The translations under genes were made by a program, and so were the position numbers. The notes under the pieces are model-generated. The model was given only the letters and a program-made list of their open reading frames with translations, did no database searches and had not been told where the DNA came from. This document shows positions 8,623 to 19,133 of a DNA stretch of 64,000 bases, piece by piece. This DNA comes from an uncultured Propionivibrio sp. (GTDB taxonomy: Bacteria > Pseudomonadota > Gammaproteobacteria > Burkholderiales > Rhodocyclaceae). Position 1 is the stretch's first letter. Every line of letters starts with the position of its first letter. The stretch lies in the NCBI RefSeq assembly GCF_963666255.1, contig NZ_OY762656.1, positions 372,001 to 436,000 of the forward strand. Direction: 5' to 3'.

Positions 8623-9786
8623 TCATAGTTTCGCCCCCCGCATAAGCTGCCTATTCTCCCAATCCACGCGCAGCAGGATGGCCAGGGCAACGCAGTTGGC
8701 GAGAATGCCGGAGCCGCCGAAACTCATCAGCGGCAAGGTCAGGCCCTTGGTCGGCAACAGCCCCATATTGACGCCCATGTTGATGAAACCCTGCACACCG
8801 ATCCAGATGCCAACGCCTTGCGCGACAAGCGCGGGATACAGCCGGTCGAGCGCCACGGCCTGACGACCGATGACGAAGGCACGCTGAACGAGCAGCCCAA
8901 ACAAGGCGATGACGGCCACCACGCCAACGAATCCCAATTCCTCGGCAATCACGGCCAGGAGAAAGTCGGTATGCGCTTCGGGCAAGTAGAAGAGTTTCTC
9001 GACACTCGCCCCGAGACCGACACCGAGCAATTCGCCCCGCCCGAAGGCAATCAGGGCATGCGACAGCTGATACCCCCGCCCGAAAGCGTCGGACCAGGGA
9101 TCCATAAACCCGAAGATGCGATCGCGGCGATACGGCGAAACGATGATCAGCACCGTAAACGCCACCATCAGGAGCACAATCAGGATGGCGAAAAGACGCG
9201 CCCGCATGCCGCCGAGGAACAGGATGCCAATGGCAATCGAGATGATGACGACGAAGGCGCCGAAGTCCGGCTCCTTGAGCAGCAGCACGCCGACGATCAC
9301 CATCGCCGCCGCCATCGGCAGGAACGCTTTCTTGAGATCATGCATGTGCGGCATCTTGCGCACCGTGTAGTCGGCGGCGTACAGCACGGCGAAAAGTTTC
9401 ATCAATTCGGATGGCTGCAGATTGACGAAACCGAGCGACAGCCAGCGCCGCGCACCATTGACGTCGCGACCGATGCCGGGCACCAGCACCAGCGCGAGCA
9501 GGACAAAGCCGGCAACGAACAGCCACGGCGCCAGTTTTTCCCAGGTATTCAGTGGTACCTGGAAGGCCATCCCGGCACCGACCAGTCCGATGGCCAGGAA
9601 GATGCCATGGCGGACGAGGAAATAGGCGGGATGATTCCCGGTATGCCGCCCCGCCTCGGCAATCGCGATTGAGGCCGAATACACCATCACCATACCGAGC
9701 AAAAGCAGAAACAGCCCGCTCCACAGCAGGGCAAGATCGACTTCGGCGAGTTCGCGGCGCGACGTATCGAAGGACGGAACCATCAA
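8623..9786 (-). CDS. ftsW: SEDS glycosyltransferase FtsW
   Basis: FtsW is the septal peptidoglycan polymerase of the SEDS family and works with FtsI. The 387 residues are almost wholly hydrophobic, consistent with ten transmembrane helices. Visible family motifs are GMVMVYSAS in helix 1, [47 protein letters not shown], and [17 protein letters not shown] near the C-terminus. Its ATG overlaps the murD stop by 4 bp. RodA is a paralogue, but the dcw position makes this FtsW. Confidence 0.97.
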   Translation of the reverse strand: MMVPSFDTSRRELAEVDLALLWSGLFLLLLGMVMVYSASIAIAEAGRHTGNHPAYFLVRHGIFLAIGLVGAGMAFQVPLNTWEKLAPWLFVAGFVLLALVLVPGIGRDVNGARRWLSLGFVNLQPSELMKLFAVLYAADYTVRKMPHMHDLKKAFLPMAAAMVIVGVLLLKEPDFGAFVVIISIAIGILFLGGMRARLFAILIVLLMVAFTVLIIVSPYRRDRIFGFMDPWSDAFGRGYQLSHALIAFGRGELLGVGLGASVEKLFYLPEAHTDFLLAVIAEELGFVGVVAVIALFGLLVQRAFVIGRQAVALDRLYPALVAQGVGIWIGVQGFINMGVNMGLLPTKGLTLPLMSFGGSGILANCVALAILLRVDWENRQLMRGAKL

Positions 9787-11150
9787 TTCCCCCCACCGGC
9801 AAGTTCGCGCACCGCCGCGATGAACACCTCGGCGCGATGCGCATAGTTGCGGAACATGTCGAAGCTGGCGCAGGCCGGCGACAACAGCACGGCATCACCG
9901 ACACTCGTCTGGGCGGCACACCAGCGCACGGCCTCGTGCATGTCGGCACAAAGCTGCGTCGGCAAACCGCAGCCGTCGATCGCCCGCCCGATCAACCCGG
10001 CGTCGCGCCCGATCAGCGCGACGGCACGCCCGTGCATTGACAGGGCGGCGCGCAGCGGCGTGAAATCCTGATCCTTGCCTTCGCCACCCAGGATGATCGC
10101 CACCTTGCGACCGAGCCCCTGCAAGGCAGCGAGTGTGGCGCCCACATTCGTTCCCTTGGAATCATCGAAATACGTGACGCCGGCAACGTCTGCCACTTTT
10201 TCGACGCGATGCGCCAATCCGGAGAAACGCATCAGCCCATCGACAAGGCTGAGCGGCGCAATGCCGATGCCCTCGCAAAGCGCCATCGCCGCCATGACGT
10301 TCGCGGCATTATGCAATCCGGAAATCGGCAGCGCCGAAATTTGAACGAGACGCTCGCCGCCTCGCACGATCCAGCCGCCGTCGATGCCGTAGTCGCAATC
10401 CCGCTCCGGACGGTCGAGACCGAAGGACACGCACGGTACACTGCCATCGGCCCAGGCGGCGACGACCGCATCATCGCGATTGAGCACGCGGACGCGGGCA
10501 CCGGCGAAAACGCGTGCCTTCGCGGCCGCGTAACCGGCCATGTTGCCATGACGGTCGAGATGATCCTCGCTGACGTTGAGTACCGTCGCCGCATCCGCCG
10601 CCAGCGATTGTGTTGTCTCAAGCTGGAAGCTCGACAACTCGACGACCCAGGCGGACGGCATGACCCCTGCGTCCTGCGCCGCCATCATCGCGTCAAGTGC
10701 CGAAGGCGAGATGTTGCCGCAGGCCACCGCCGTCACACCGATCGAATTAAGCAGATGCGCCGTCAGCGCCGTCGTCGTGGTTTTTCCGTTGCTGCCGGTG
10801 ATGGCGATGAGGCGCGAAGCCGGCGCTTGCCGACGCACGCCCCAGACGAACAATTCGATTTCGGAGACGAGCGGCACGCCACGCGCTAGGGCCGCCTGCA
10901 CGGCAGGGGTTTCGACGGGCACGCCCGGCGAAATCGCCATCAAGTCGATGCCAGCAAACGCAGCATCGGAAAAACCGCCGCAAACAAGTTCAGCAGCCGG
11001 CAGCGCCGTCTGCAGGGTCGCCGCGTTCGGCGGCGCCTGGCGACTGTCGACGACACGCACGGCGGCGCCTTCGCGCGCCAACCAGCGCGCCATCGCCAGC
11101 CCGCTTTCGCCGAGCCCGATCACCAGAACCTGTTTGCCGCGCACGTTCAT
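9783..11150 (-). CDS. murD: UDP-N-acetylmuramoyl-L-alanine--D-glutamate ligase
   Basis: MurD adds D-glutamate to UDP-MurNAc-L-Ala. The 455 residues show [17 protein letters not shown] (8-24), the P-loop [11 protein letters not shown] (117-127), and [19 protein letters not shown], a MurD hallmark. Length fits the family. It starts 1 bp after mraY and overlaps ftsW by 4 bp. Confidence 0.98.
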   Translation of the reverse strand: MNVRGKQVLVIGLGESGLAMARWLAREGAAVRVVDSRQAPPNAATLQTALPAAELVCGGFSDAAFAGIDLMAISPGVPVETPAVQAALARGVPLVSEIELFVWGVRRQAPASRLIAITGSNGKTTTTALTAHLLNSIGVTAVACGNISPSALDAMMAAQDAGVMPSAWVVELSSFQLETTQSLAADAATVLNVSEDHLDRHGNMAGYAAAKARVFAGARVRVLNRDDAVVAAWADGSVPCVSFGLDRPERDCDYGIDGGWIVRGGERLVQISALPISGLHNAANVMAAMALCEGIGIAPLSLVDGLMRFSGLAHRVEKVADVAGVTYFDDSKGTNVGATLAALQGLGRKVAIILGGEGKDQDFTPLRAALSMHGRAVALIGRDAGLIGRAIDGCGLPTQLCADMHEAVRWCAAQTSVGDAVLLSPACASFDMFRNYAHRAEVFIAAVRELAGGGN

Positions 11151-11151
11151 C

Positions 11152-12240
11152 TTAACGAATCTTCAGGGTTGAGAGACCGACCAGCACCAGCATGATGGTG
11201 ATGATCCAGAAGCGGACGACGACCTGCGTTTCCTTCCAGCCACCGAGTTCGAAATGGTGGTGCAGCGGCGCCATGCGGAAAATCCGCTTGCCGCCGGTGA
11301 ATTTGAAATAGAGCACCTGTGCCGCCACCGACAAGGTTTCGGCGACGAAGACGCCGCCCATGATCGCCAGCACGATTTCCTGACGCACGATCACGGCAAC
11401 GGTGCCGAGCGCGCCGCCCAGGGCCAACGCACCGACGTCGCCCATGAAGACCTCGGCCGGATAAGCGTTGAACCAGAGGAAGCCAAGACCCGCCCCCACC
11501 ATCGCCCCGAGGAACACGGTCAACTCGCCAGCGCCCGGAATGTAGGGCAGGAAGAGATAGCGAGCGAAAACGGCATTGCCGGCGACATAGGCGAAGATCG
11601 ACAGCGCTCCTGCGACCAATACCGTCGGCATGATCGCCAGGCCATCGAGGCCATCGGTCAGGTTGACGGCGTTGCTGGTGCCAACGATGACGAGATAGCT
11701 CAGCACGATAAAACCGATGACGCCGACCGGGTAGGACACCGTCTTGAAGAAGGGTACGATCAGTTGCATCTGCGCCGGCACCGTCGCCGTCATGCCGAGA
11801 TAGATGGCGACGACCAGTCCGATCACCGATTGCCAGAAATACTTCCAGCGACTCGCCAGCCCCTTCGGGTCACGATAGACTACCTTCTTCCAGTCGTCAT
11901 ACCAGCCAATGGCGCCGAAGCCCATCGTCACGATCAGCAGCACCCAGACATAACGGTTCGACAGATCGCCCCACAACAGCGTCGTCAGCCCAATCGCGAT
12001 CAGGATCAGCGCGCCGCCCATGGTCGGCGTCCCCGATTTCACGAGGTGCGTCTGCGGGCCGTCGGTGCGCACCGCCTGACCGATTTTCTTGGCTGTCAGC
12101 CAGCGGATCACGGCGGGACCGGCGGCAAAGGAGATCACCAGCGCCGTCATTGCCGCCAGCACCGCACGCAAGGTGATGTAGTTGAAGACGTTGAACGCGC
12201 GCACGTCCTGCGCCAACCATTGTGTCAGGATCAGTATCAT
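11152..12240 (-). CDS. mraY: Phospho-MurNAc-pentapeptide transferase
   Basis: MraY couples UDP-MurNAc-pentapeptide to undecaprenyl phosphate in the inner membrane, producing lipid I. The 362-residue polytopic protein has the family motifs GTPTMGG with [33 protein letters not shown] with the catalytic aspartates, [15 protein letters not shown], and [11 protein letters not shown] near the end. Stop and start with murF overlap by one base (TGATG). Confidence 0.99.
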   Translation of the reverse strand: MILILTQWLAQDVRAFNVFNYITLRAVLAAMTALVISFAAGPAVIRWLTAKKIGQAVRTDGPQTHLVKSGTPTMGGALILIAIGLTTLLWGDLSNRYVWVLLIVTMGFGAIGWYDDWKKVVYRDPKGLASRWKYFWQSVIGLVVAIYLGMTATVPAQMQLIVPFFKTVSYPVGVIGFIVLSYLVIVGTSNAVNLTDGLDGLAIMPTVLVAGALSIFAYVAGNAVFARYLFLPYIPGAGELTVFLGAMVGAGLGFLWFNAYPAEVFMGDVGALALGGALGTVAVIVRQEIVLAIMGGVFVAETLSVAAQVLYFKFTGGKRIFRMAPLHHHFELGGWKETQVVVRFWIITIMLVLVGLSTLKIR

Positions 12241-13628
12241 CAGTGGCTCTCCCCGGCCCTGGTTTCGCCGTCGGCAAGCACCGCGTCGACCACGCGCTCC
12301 ATGCGCATGAAGCGGGAGCCCTTGATCAGCACCGTCGTTTCCGGCGTCATCTCGGCCGACAACCGGACAGCCAGTTCATCGACGCTCTTGAAATGTTCGC
12401 CGCCCTGCCCGAAGTTATAAGCCGCCACGGCACTCGATTCGCCGAGCGCAAACAATCGGTCAATGCCCTGGCTCTTGGCATACCCACCGATTTCGTCGTG
12501 AAACTGCCCGGTCATGTCGCCGATCTCGCCCATGTCGCCGAGCACCAGGACCTTCCGGCCGATGGTCGCAGCCAGCACATCGATCCCGGCGCGCACCGAG
12601 TCCGGATTGGCGTTGTACGTATCGTCGAGCAGTGTCGCGCCATTAACGCCCGCGCGACGCTGCAGACGTCCCTTGACTCCCGAGAAGCGCTCCAGACCCT
12701 CGCGCACCGCCGCTACCGACACGCCGGCCGCCAGCCCTGTCGCCGCTGCCGCCAGCGCATTGCGCGCATTATGCGCACCGGGAATTGCCAGCCGGATGAC
12801 AACTTCCTCGCCTTGCGCAGAAATCGTCACCAATGTCTCAAGGCCGTGCGTCTGGCAATGACCGGTGATCGACGCAGTGCCGTCGAGCGAAAAGTCCATG
12901 ATCCGATGGCCGGCCGCCTGCGACCGCCACACCACGGCCCAACGGTCGTCGCCGTTGATCACGGCCACGCCCTGCGGCGACAGCGCGCCATAAACGGCGC
13001 CTTTTTCGGCCGCGATTGTCTCGACGGTCCCCATGCCAGCCAGATGCGCGCGCTGGGCGTTGGTGACGATCGCCACGTCGGGCCGCACGATCTTCGCCAG
13101 ACTCGCGATCTCGCCCGGATGATTCATGCCCATCTCGATCACCGCGGCACGATGACTGTCGCGCAGACGCAGCAGCGTCAGCGGCAGGCCGATGTCATTA
13201 TTGAGATTACCTTCAGTAGCCAGCACCGTATCGCCGTAGGCCGCGCGCAGGATGGCGCCGATCATTTCCTTCGTCGTCGTCTTGCCGTTGCTGCCGGTCA
13301 CGGCGATGACCGGAATCGCGAAACGGGCGCGCCACGCGGCAGCCAGCGCTGCCAGCGCCAGGCGCGTATCGGTGACGACGATCAACGGCAGTCCGGCCGA
13401 CGCGAGATCTTCGAGTCCGGCACGATCAACGACAGCAGCAACACAGCCGGCATCGCGTACGGCGGCGACAAATCGATGTCCGTCGAACCGGTCGCCGCGC
13501 AACGCGACGAACAACTCGCCGGCGCGAATCGTGCGACTGTCGGTGGACACGCCTTCGATCATGGCATCGGCGCCGATCAATTCGCCCGCCATGGCCTGCG
13601 CCGCCTGATGCAAGCTCATCATGCTCAT
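12240..13628 (-). CDS. murF: UDP-MurNAc-tripeptide--D-Ala-D-Ala ligase
   Basis: MurF attaches the D-Ala-D-Ala dipeptide made by Ddl. The 462 residues contain the Mur ligase P-loop [12 protein letters not shown] (109-120), [12 protein letters not shown], and [18 protein letters not shown], typical of MurF. The ATG ending at 13628 is chosen because it makes an ATGA overlap with the murE stop and has AAGGAG 8 nt upstream; a TTG two codons earlier and ATGs at 13622 and 13619 are alternatives. Confidence 0.97.
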   Translation of the reverse strand: MSMMSLHQAAQAMAGELIGADAMIEGVSTDSRTIRAGELFVALRGDRFDGHRFVAAVRDAGCVAAVVDRAGLEDLASAGLPLIVVTDTRLALAALAAAWRARFAIPVIAVTGSNGKTTTKEMIGAILRAAYGDTVLATEGNLNNDIGLPLTLLRLRDSHRAAVIEMGMNHPGEIASLAKIVRPDVAIVTNAQRAHLAGMGTVETIAAEKGAVYGALSPQGVAVINGDDRWAVVWRSQAAGHRIMDFSLDGTASITGHCQTHGLETLVTISAQGEEVVIRLAIPGAHNARNALAAAATGLAAGVSVAAVREGLERFSGVKGRLQRRAGVNGATLLDDTYNANPDSVRAGIDVLAATIGRKVLVLGDMGEIGDMTGQFHDEIGGYAKSQGIDRLFALGESSAVAAYNFGQGGEHFKSVDELAVRLSAEMTPETTVLIKGSRFMRMERVVDAVLADGETRAGESH

Positions 13629-15118
13629 GCGCAATTCTCCTTACGCAAGGCCAAGGCAGCCCGCGCTTCGTCAACATCGGAAAATGGCCGGCGCACGCCG
13701 GCGACTTCCTGATAGGGTTCATGTCCTTTGCCGGCCAGGAGGATCACCTCGCCCGGATGCGCGGCCAGTACGGTGCGCCGGATCGCTTCGCCACGATCGG
13801 CGATGACCTCGGCCGTCGGCGCGCCAACGCGGATGTCATCGAGAATCGCCTCCGGCTTTTCGCTGCGCGGGTTGTCGCTGGTGATGACGACGCGATCCGC
13901 CAGTCGCACGGCGATCTCGCCCATCAGCGGCCGCTTGCCACGATCGCGATCGCCGCCGCAACCAAAGATCACGGTCAAGCCGGCGCCACGGGTTTTCGCT
14001 AGACCGCGCAAGGCATTCAGCGCATTCTCAAGGGCGTCCGGCGTGTGTGCATAATCGACGGCAATCAGCGGGGCGTTGTCGCCGCCAATTTTTTCGAGCC
14101 GCCCCGGTGGCGGCATCAGCCCTGCCAGGCGCTCGGCGATGGCAGAAGGCGCCAGACCGGCGTCAAACAGCACGGCCGCCACGGCCAGCAGGTTGGAAAT
14201 GTTATACCGCCCGAGCAGGCCGGTTTCGACGACGGCGCGACCGGCCGGCGTGCACAACCGGAAACGCATGCCGCTCAGCGTCTCTTCGACCTGTTCGGCC
14301 CGAATCATGCCCGACCCCTCTTCACCCGCGCCGGACTGCGAATAGCACAGGACTTTCGCCGCCGTCGTCCGCTGCGCCAGTTCACGCCCGAAGGGGTCGT
14401 CGACATTGATCGCTGCCAGGCGCAACTGCGGCCAACGGAACAGACGCTCCTTCGCCGCCGCGTACGCGTCCATCGAACCGTGGTAATCGAGATGGTCACG
14501 CGTCAGGTTCGTAAAGACGGCGACATCGACACGCACCGCATCGAGCCGTCCTTCCTCGATGCCGATGGAACTGGCCTCCAACGCGCAGGCTTGGCCGGCG
14601 TCGTCCATAAAGCGGCGCAGCCAGCGGTTCAGCGTTGTCGCCTCGGGCGTCGTAAAGCCCGTTTCAACCAACTGTCCGGAAAAGCCGGCGCCGAGTGTGC
14701 CGATCATCGCGCAGCGACGCGGATGCACACGACCGAGCCACTGGCTGATCGTCGTCTTGCCGTTGGTGCCGGTGATGGCGATCAGGGAGATACGCTCACT
14801 CGGTCGGCCGAACACCGCGTGAGCCAACGGCCCGCAGAGCGTGCGCAAATCATCGGCCGCCAACTGCGCAACCCGCCAATCGGGATTCCAGACAAAATCA
14901 CCGCCGGGCTGCCAAAGCACCGCGACCGCGCCACGGGCGACAGCATCCGCGATATAGCGCCGACCGTCGGCGAGATCACCGGGATAGGCGACGAAGAGAT
15001 CGCCGGGCTCAACCTGCCGGCTATCGTCGGCAACGCCGGTCGGCAACACGCCAAACGAGGCAAACCGCTCGAGAATCTCGGCGGCACGCAGGGCGGGCGT
15101 CATCGTTTCTGCGCTCAC
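13625..15118 (-). CDS. murE: UDP-MurNAc-dipeptide--meso-diaminopimelate ligase
   Basis: MurE adds the third stem-peptide residue. The 497 residues carry the P-loop ITGTNGKTT (115-123) and SDNPRSEKPEAIL. The DNPR signature is the one associated with meso-diaminopimelate rather than lysine, as expected in a Gram-negative. The start is a GTG that overlaps the ftsI stop (GTGA); an ATG at 15103 is possible. Confidence 0.97.
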   Translation of the reverse strand: MSAETMTPALRAAEILERFASFGVLPTGVADDSRQVEPGDLFVAYPGDLADGRRYIADAVARGAVAVLWQPGGDFVWNPDWRVAQLAADDLRTLCGPLAHAVFGRPSERISLIAITGTNGKTTISQWLGRVHPRRCAMIGTLGAGFSGQLVETGFTTPEATTLNRWLRRFMDDAGQACALEASSIGIEEGRLDAVRVDVAVFTNLTRDHLDYHGSMDAYAAAKERLFRWPQLRLAAINVDDPFGRELAQRTTAAKVLCYSQSGAGEEGSGMIRAEQVEETLSGMRFRLCTPAGRAVVETGLLGRYNISNLLAVAAVLFDAGLAPSAIAERLAGLMPPPGRLEKIGGDNAPLIAVDYAHTPDALENALNALRGLAKTRGAGLTVIFGCGGDRDRGKRPLMGEIAVRLADRVVITSDNPRSEKPEAILDDIRVGAPTAEVIADRGEAIRRTVLAAHPGEVILLAGKGHEPYQEVAGVRRPFSDVDEARAALALRKENCA

Positions 15119-16860
15119 AAGGCCTCCTTGCGCGCTGCAGGGTTTTCCGCCATCCGCACCGGCGCATCGGGCGGCACACCGAGCGTGCGCAGCGCGCCGC
15201 TCATCACCGTTGCAAATATCGGCCCGGCCACGTCGCCGCCGTAGTGCGCCGCGCCACCAGGTTCATCGATCATCACCGCAACCACCAGCCGCGGGTCGGA
15301 CGCCGGCGCGAAGCCAACGAAAGAGGCGACGTACTTTTTCACGTACTGCCCACCCTCAATCTTGTACGCCGTGCCGGTCTTGCCGGCGACGCGATAACCC
15401 GGAATCTGAGCCCGCGGCGCCGTCCCGCCCGGTTGCACCGCCAACTCCAGCATCGCCCGGACTTCGCGGGCAGTCTGCTGGCTGAACACCGGCGTCGCAC
15501 CGATCGGATCGCCCTCGACACGCGTCAGACTGAGCGGAATGATGTCGCCTTCACGCGCGAAGACCATGTAGGCGCGGGCCAGCTGGATCAGCGATACCGA
15601 CACGCCATGGCCATACGACATGGTCGCTTGTTCGATCGGCCGCCACGATTTCCACGGCCGCAGGCGGCCGCCGACTTCCCCGGGGAAGCCGAGGTGCGGC
15701 GGCTGGCCAAGGCCCACCGCATCGAACATCTCCCACATTTGCTGCGGCTGCAGCGTTGCCGCGATCTTTGCCGTACCGACGTTCGACGATTTCTGGATGA
15801 CCTGCGCGACGGTCAACGCACCGTGCGGATGCGCGTCCGAAATCGTCGCCGTGCCGATGGTCAGCTTGCCCGGCGCACAGTTAATGATTGTGTCATAGCG
15901 CACCTTGCCGGCCTCGAGCGCGAGGGCGATCGTGAACGGCTTGAGCACCGACCCGGGTTCATAGGTATCGGTCAGCGCCCGGTTGCGCAGCTGAGCGCCC
16001 GTCAGGCGCTCACGGTTATTCGGGTTGTAGGTCGGCCAATTGACAAGTGCCAGCACCTCGCCAGTCTTGGCATCGAGCACGACCGCGCCACCCGCCTTCG
16101 CTTTGTGATCCGACACCGCCTGCTTGAGATGGCTGTAGGCGAGATACTGGATCTTCGAGTCGAGCGCGAGGCGGATGTCCTTGCCATCCTGGGGCGGACG
16201 GATCGAGCCGACATCCTCGACGATCTGCCCGCGACGGTCCTTGATCACGCTGCGACTGCCCGGATGACCCAGCAACTGAGGCTGGAACGCCAGTTCGACG
16301 CCCTCCAGACCCTTGTCATCGACACCGGTGAAGCCGACGACATGCGCCGTCATTTCACCGGTCGGATAATAGCGGCGGTATTCCTTGTCGAGACCGACTC
16401 CCGGCAGCTTGAGTGCGGCAATGCGATCACCGATTTCGGGCGGCAATTGGCGCTTGAGGAAAACAAAACTCTTGTCGCTGGCCAGGCGTCGTGCCAACTC
16501 CTTGGCATCCATCTCAAGCAATGCTGCCAGTTGCTGCGTCTGCTGCGGCGTCAATCGCGCCTCGGCGGGTACCGCCCAGACCGACTTCATCGGCGTCGAA
16601 ACCGCCAGCACGTCGCCGTTGCGGTCAGCAATGCGTCCGCGCGAGGCCGAAATCTCGAGTTCGCGCTTGTAGCGCGACTCGCCCTTTTCCTGCAGGAATT
16701 CGATGTTCAGCACCTGCAGATAGAACGAGCGGCCGATCAACAGCGCAAACCCGCCGACGATCAGCAAGCCCATCAAACGCGAACGCCAGGCCGGCAAGCG
16801 CAGCTTGAGCACTGGACTTTCGGCGAATTTGTGTGCGCGCGCGCCCTTGAAATTCATCAT
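15115..16860 (-). CDS. ftsI: Septal transpeptidase FtsI (PBP3)
   Basis: FtsI cross-links septal peptidoglycan. The 581 residues have a short cytoplasmic tail, one transmembrane helix (about 29-50), the PBP dimerisation region with SASRGRIADRNGDVLAVS, and a transpeptidase domain with the active-site SVLK tetrad (304-307), SSN (358-360) and KTG (494-496). The catalytic serine is S304. Its first ATG overlaps the ftsL stop by 4 bp. Confidence 0.98.
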   Translation of the reverse strand: MMNFKGARAHKFAESPVLKLRLPAWRSRLMGLLIVGGFALLIGRSFYLQVLNIEFLQEKGESRYKRELEISASRGRIADRNGDVLAVSTPMKSVWAVPAEARLTPQQTQQLAALLEMDAKELARRLASDKSFVFLKRQLPPEIGDRIAALKLPGVGLDKEYRRYYPTGEMTAHVVGFTGVDDKGLEGVELAFQPQLLGHPGSRSVIKDRRGQIVEDVGSIRPPQDGKDIRLALDSKIQYLAYSHLKQAVSDHKAKAGGAVVLDAKTGEVLALVNWPTYNPNNRERLTGAQLRNRALTDTYEPGSVLKPFTIALALEAGKVRYDTIINCAPGKLTIGTATISDAHPHGALTVAQVIQKSSNVGTAKIAATLQPQQMWEMFDAVGLGQPPHLGFPGEVGGRLRPWKSWRPIEQATMSYGHGVSVSLIQLARAYMVFAREGDIIPLSLTRVEGDPIGATPVFSQQTAREVRAMLELAVQPGGTAPRAQIPGYRVAGKTGTAYKIEGGQYVKKYVASFVGFAPASDPRLVVAVMIDEPGGAAHYGGDVAGPIFATVMSGALRTLGVPPDAPVRMAENPAARKEAL

Positions 16861-17132
16861 CGCGAAGCCCCTCCGGACGCCACGTTGATGACCTTGCCAG
16901 CCTCCGGCACGCGCATTTTGAGGCGCTCACGGGCAATTTTCTCGATCCGTGGCGAGGTCGCCCACGTCGACAACTCGAGCTGCAATTGTCCGTACTCGAC
17001 CTCAAGCTGCCGCGACCGCTCCTGCTCCGCTTCCAGCCCCTGGAACAATTTGCGCGCCTTGTGTTGCGACGTCACCGCGCCAAGCGCGCAGAAGACGGCA
17101 ATCAGGAGCAGCAGCATATTGACGCGGATCAT
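16857..17132 (-). CDS. ftsL: Cell division protein FtsL
   Basis: FtsL is a small bitopic protein that forms the FtsQLB complex and activates FtsWI. The 91 residues start MIRVNMLLLLIAVFCALGAV, a single membrane helix, followed by a coiled-coil region rich in Glu, Gln and Leu (about 25-60) and the family's RIEKIARERLKM. An in-frame TTG at 17162 would extend it by ten arginine-rich residues into rsmH; the ATG at 17132 fits the family better and lies 1 bp after rsmH. Confidence 0.92.
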   Translation of the reverse strand: MIRVNMLLLLIAVFCALGAVTSQHKARKLFQGLEAEQERSRQLEVEYGQLQLELSTWATSPRIEKIARERLKMRVPEAGKVINVASGGASR

Positions 17133-17133
17133 T

Positions 17134-18072
17134 TCAGGCCGCCTCCGGCAGACGCTCGGCAACGCGCATCACCGCACTGCGGGCACGCGGATTGGCGCCA
17201 ATTTCTTCCACCGACGGCTTGACCGGCTTGCCAACCAGCCGCAAAGGCGGCGAGGGCAAGTCAACCGAACGCAGCGGCAAATGTTTCGGCAAGGTATCGG
17301 CGAGCGCCTGCGAGCGCATGAAGCGCTTGACGATACGATCCTCGAGCGAGTGGAAACTGATCACGACCAGTCTCCCCCCGGGGGCCAGAACATTCATCGC
17401 CTGCGGCAGGGCTAGAGCAAGCTGCTCGAGCTCTTGATTGACGTGAATCCGTAGAGCTTGAAAGGTGCGCGTCGCCGGATCCTGGCCGGGCTCACGGGTC
17501 CGCACGGCCTCGCGTACAAGCGCGGCGAGTTCACCGGTGGTTGCAATAGGCCGCTCGCTCCGAGCAGCCACAATCTTCTTTGCAATCTGGAAAGCAAACC
17601 GTTCTTCGCCATAATTTCTAATGACCTCCGTAATATCCCTGATTCCGGCTTCCGCCAGGAACGAAGCCGCCGTTTCGCCCCGAGTGGTATCCATGCGCAT
17701 GTCCAGCGGCGCATCAAAACGAAAACTGAATCCGCGCGCGCCGTCGTCGATCTGTGGTGACGAGACACCGACATCGAGTAGCACGCCATCCACCTTGTCG
17801 ATCCCGAATTGCGCCAACACCTCGGCGAGATCGCCGAACCAGCGGTGCGCCACCAGCAGACGACCGTCGTCGATGGCGCGCGCCGCCTCCACGGCCTGTG
17901 GATCGCGATCGAGCGCCAGCAAGCGCCCCGCCGGGCCAAGACGTGCAAGAATCGCGCGGCTGTGCCCGCCACGACCGAAGGTGCCGTCGACGTAAGTGCC
18001 GGAGGGCTTGATTCCCAGCGATTCCACCGCTTCCTGCAATAAAACCGTCTGATGGAGCGAGCCAAGGCTCAC
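17134..18072 (-). CDS. rsmH: 16S rRNA m4C1402 methyltransferase
   Basis: RsmH (MraW) methylates N4 of C1402 in 16S rRNA using S-adenosylmethionine. The 312 residues begin [13 protein letters not shown] and contain [18 protein letters not shown] (SAM motif I), [30 protein letters not shown] and [16 protein letters not shown]. The start is a GTG overlapping the mraZ stop as GTGA. It stands second in the cluster, as in most bacteria. Confidence 0.98.
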   Translation of the reverse strand: MSLGSLHQTVLLQEAVESLGIKPSGTYVDGTFGRGGHSRAILARLGPAGRLLALDRDPQAVEAARAIDDGRLLVAHRWFGDLAEVLAQFGIDKVDGVLLDVGVSSPQIDDGARGFSFRFDAPLDMRMDTTRGETAASFLAEAGIRDITEVIRNYGEERFAFQIAKKIVAARSERPIATTGELAALVREAVRTREPGQDPATRTFQALRIHVNQELEQLALALPQAMNVLAPGGRLVVISFHSLEDRIVKRFMRSQALADTLPKHLPLRSVDLPSPPLRLVGKPVKPSVEEIGANPRARSAVMRVAERLPEAA

Positions 18073-18515
18073 AGCGCCAGCCCCTCAAGGTCCGGCGGTA
18101 GCAATTGGTCACCCATGCCGGTGAATATCTCCAGTTGCTTCTGCCAGTTCGCATCCGACCAGATCTCGAAATGACTGCCCTGGCCAACGAGCCAGACCTG
18201 TTTCTCGAGCAGGGCGAACTGCCTCAATTCCGGGGCGACAAGCAGGCGGCCGACCGAATCGACGCTCTCTTCGCGAGCATTACCGACCAGCAGCCGCTTG
18301 ATTGCCGCCGACTGGGGATTGAGGCTCGACGCCGCCAACACCTTGTCACGGATCGGCAACCAGGCCGCTTCGGGATAGAGCAACAGGCAGCGATGCGGAT
18401 GCGCGGTCAGCACCAGATGTCCAGCCGACGCCGCGACGAGCGCTTCGCGGTGGCGCGCCGGTATGGCGAGCCGCCCCTTGGCATCGAGACTCAGCGCTGT
18501 CGCACCCTGAAACAT
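18069..18515 (-). CDS. mraZ: Transcriptional regulator MraZ
   Basis: MraZ is the AbrB-fold regulator that binds repeats in its own promoter and represses the dcw operon. The 148 residues contain two family repeats, [15 protein letters not shown] (10-24) and [14 protein letters not shown]. The ATG at 18515 has AAGGGAG about 8 nt upstream; an in-frame ATG 21 codons earlier lies among the MraZ boxes and is rejected. The array of boxes just upstream strongly suggests autoregulation. Confidence 0.97.
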   Translation of the reverse strand: MFQGATALSLDAKGRLAIPARHREALVAASAGHLVLTAHPHRCLLLYPEAAWLPIRDKVLAASSLNPQSAAIKRLLVGNAREESVDSVGRLLVAPELRQFALLEKQVWLVGQGSHFEIWSDANWQKQLEIFTGMGDQLLPPDLEGLAL

Positions 18516-18549
18516 CCAAACCGCTCCCTTCGTTAACGCCGCGAGGAAA

Positions 18550-18627
18550 CCACTTTCCCCACTTTTCACCACTTTCACCCACTTTAAGGCAAAGATTACG
18601 CCAACGCAAGCGTTTTCTGGCCACTTT
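18550..18627 (-). promoter_or_regulatory. MraZ-box array upstream of mraZ
   Basis: Read on the minus strand, the motif AAAGTGG occurs four times at 18550-18556, 18560-18566, 18569-18575 and 18579-18585, spaced 9 to 10 bp (one helical turn) apart. A fifth AAAAGTGG lies further upstream at 18621-18628. Known MraZ operators are TGGG-containing repeats at about 10-bp spacing before mraZ, so these are very probably the operator. I could not assign the -10 and -35 elements with confidence. Confidence 0.85.
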
Positions 18628-18660
18628 TCCCAATCCGTACAATGACTTAGCCGACAATGT

Positions 18661-18686
18661 GGAGAAAAATTTTAAAAATTTTTCCC
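18661..18686. promoter_or_regulatory. AT-rich inverted repeat between mraZ and the zinc-ribbon gene
   Basis: GGAGAAAAATTTT and AAAATTTTTCCC form a near-perfect inverted repeat in an otherwise GC-rich genome, followed by a further A-rich tract to about 18712. The position, upstream of the mraZ boxes and of the divergent zinc-ribbon gene, suits an UP element or a nucleoid-protein site. This is inference from composition; no promoter was fixed. Confidence 0.35.
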
Positions 18687-18831
18687 TTAAAAAACAACAC
18701 GGAAAAAATACAACTTAAAGTTGTTTATCACGATCTGGATTGACTCCGCAGCAAAACCCTGCGCACGACGGCCGTTGTATTCCGGCTACAATCGCGACGC
18801 GGTTTCGCTCTATGAATCTGGAATGACGGCA

Positions 18832-19041
18832 ATGACACCCGACAACAGCAATCAACCGGAAAGCCAGGACATCGCCCTGCCGGTTCTGCATCGCTATATC
18901 AGCTGCGAAGCCTGCGGCAAACGCATGCTCGTCGACATTGAGGCTGGCGCCCACGCGCACTGCTGCCCGGTCTGCGGCGCCGGCTTCGTCACCGACTACA
19001 CCGAGGCAGGACTGTCGGTCAACTTTGACGCGCGCCCGTAA
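18832..19041 (+). CDS. Small zinc-ribbon-like protein
   Basis: A 69-residue protein that starts MTPDNSNQPES and contains SCEACGKRM and HCCPVCGAGF, two CxxC knuckles about 20 residues apart (four cysteines plus one extra), which should bind one zinc ion. An ATG three codons upstream (18823) is equally possible, and neither has a strong ribosome site. It is divergent from mraZ and convergent with rnpB. I do not recognise the family; similar tiny CxxC proteins may bind nucleic acid or a protein partner, but nothing here decides that. Confidence 0.6.
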   Translation: MTPDNSNQPESQDIALPVLHRYISCEACGKRMLVDIEAGAHAHCCPVCGAGFVTDYTEAGLSVNFDARP

Positions 19042-19133
19042 GCGCACACTTCACAGGAGGAGCGCGCACGCCGCCGATTGATGGCGGAAGGATGCCGCCG
19101 GAAACCGGTCGATCAAGTTACTGACAGAAGAAG

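Noticed and set aside
15244-17415. 723-codon open frame on the plus strand across ftsI, ftsL and rsmH
   Set aside because: It crosses three well-supported genes in antisense and is arginine-rich noise.
18658-18666. TGTGGAGAA, one mismatch from a DnaA box (TGTGGATAA)
   Set aside because: A single weak match next to an AT-rich tract; no cluster of boxes and no origin genes nearby, so not an origin.
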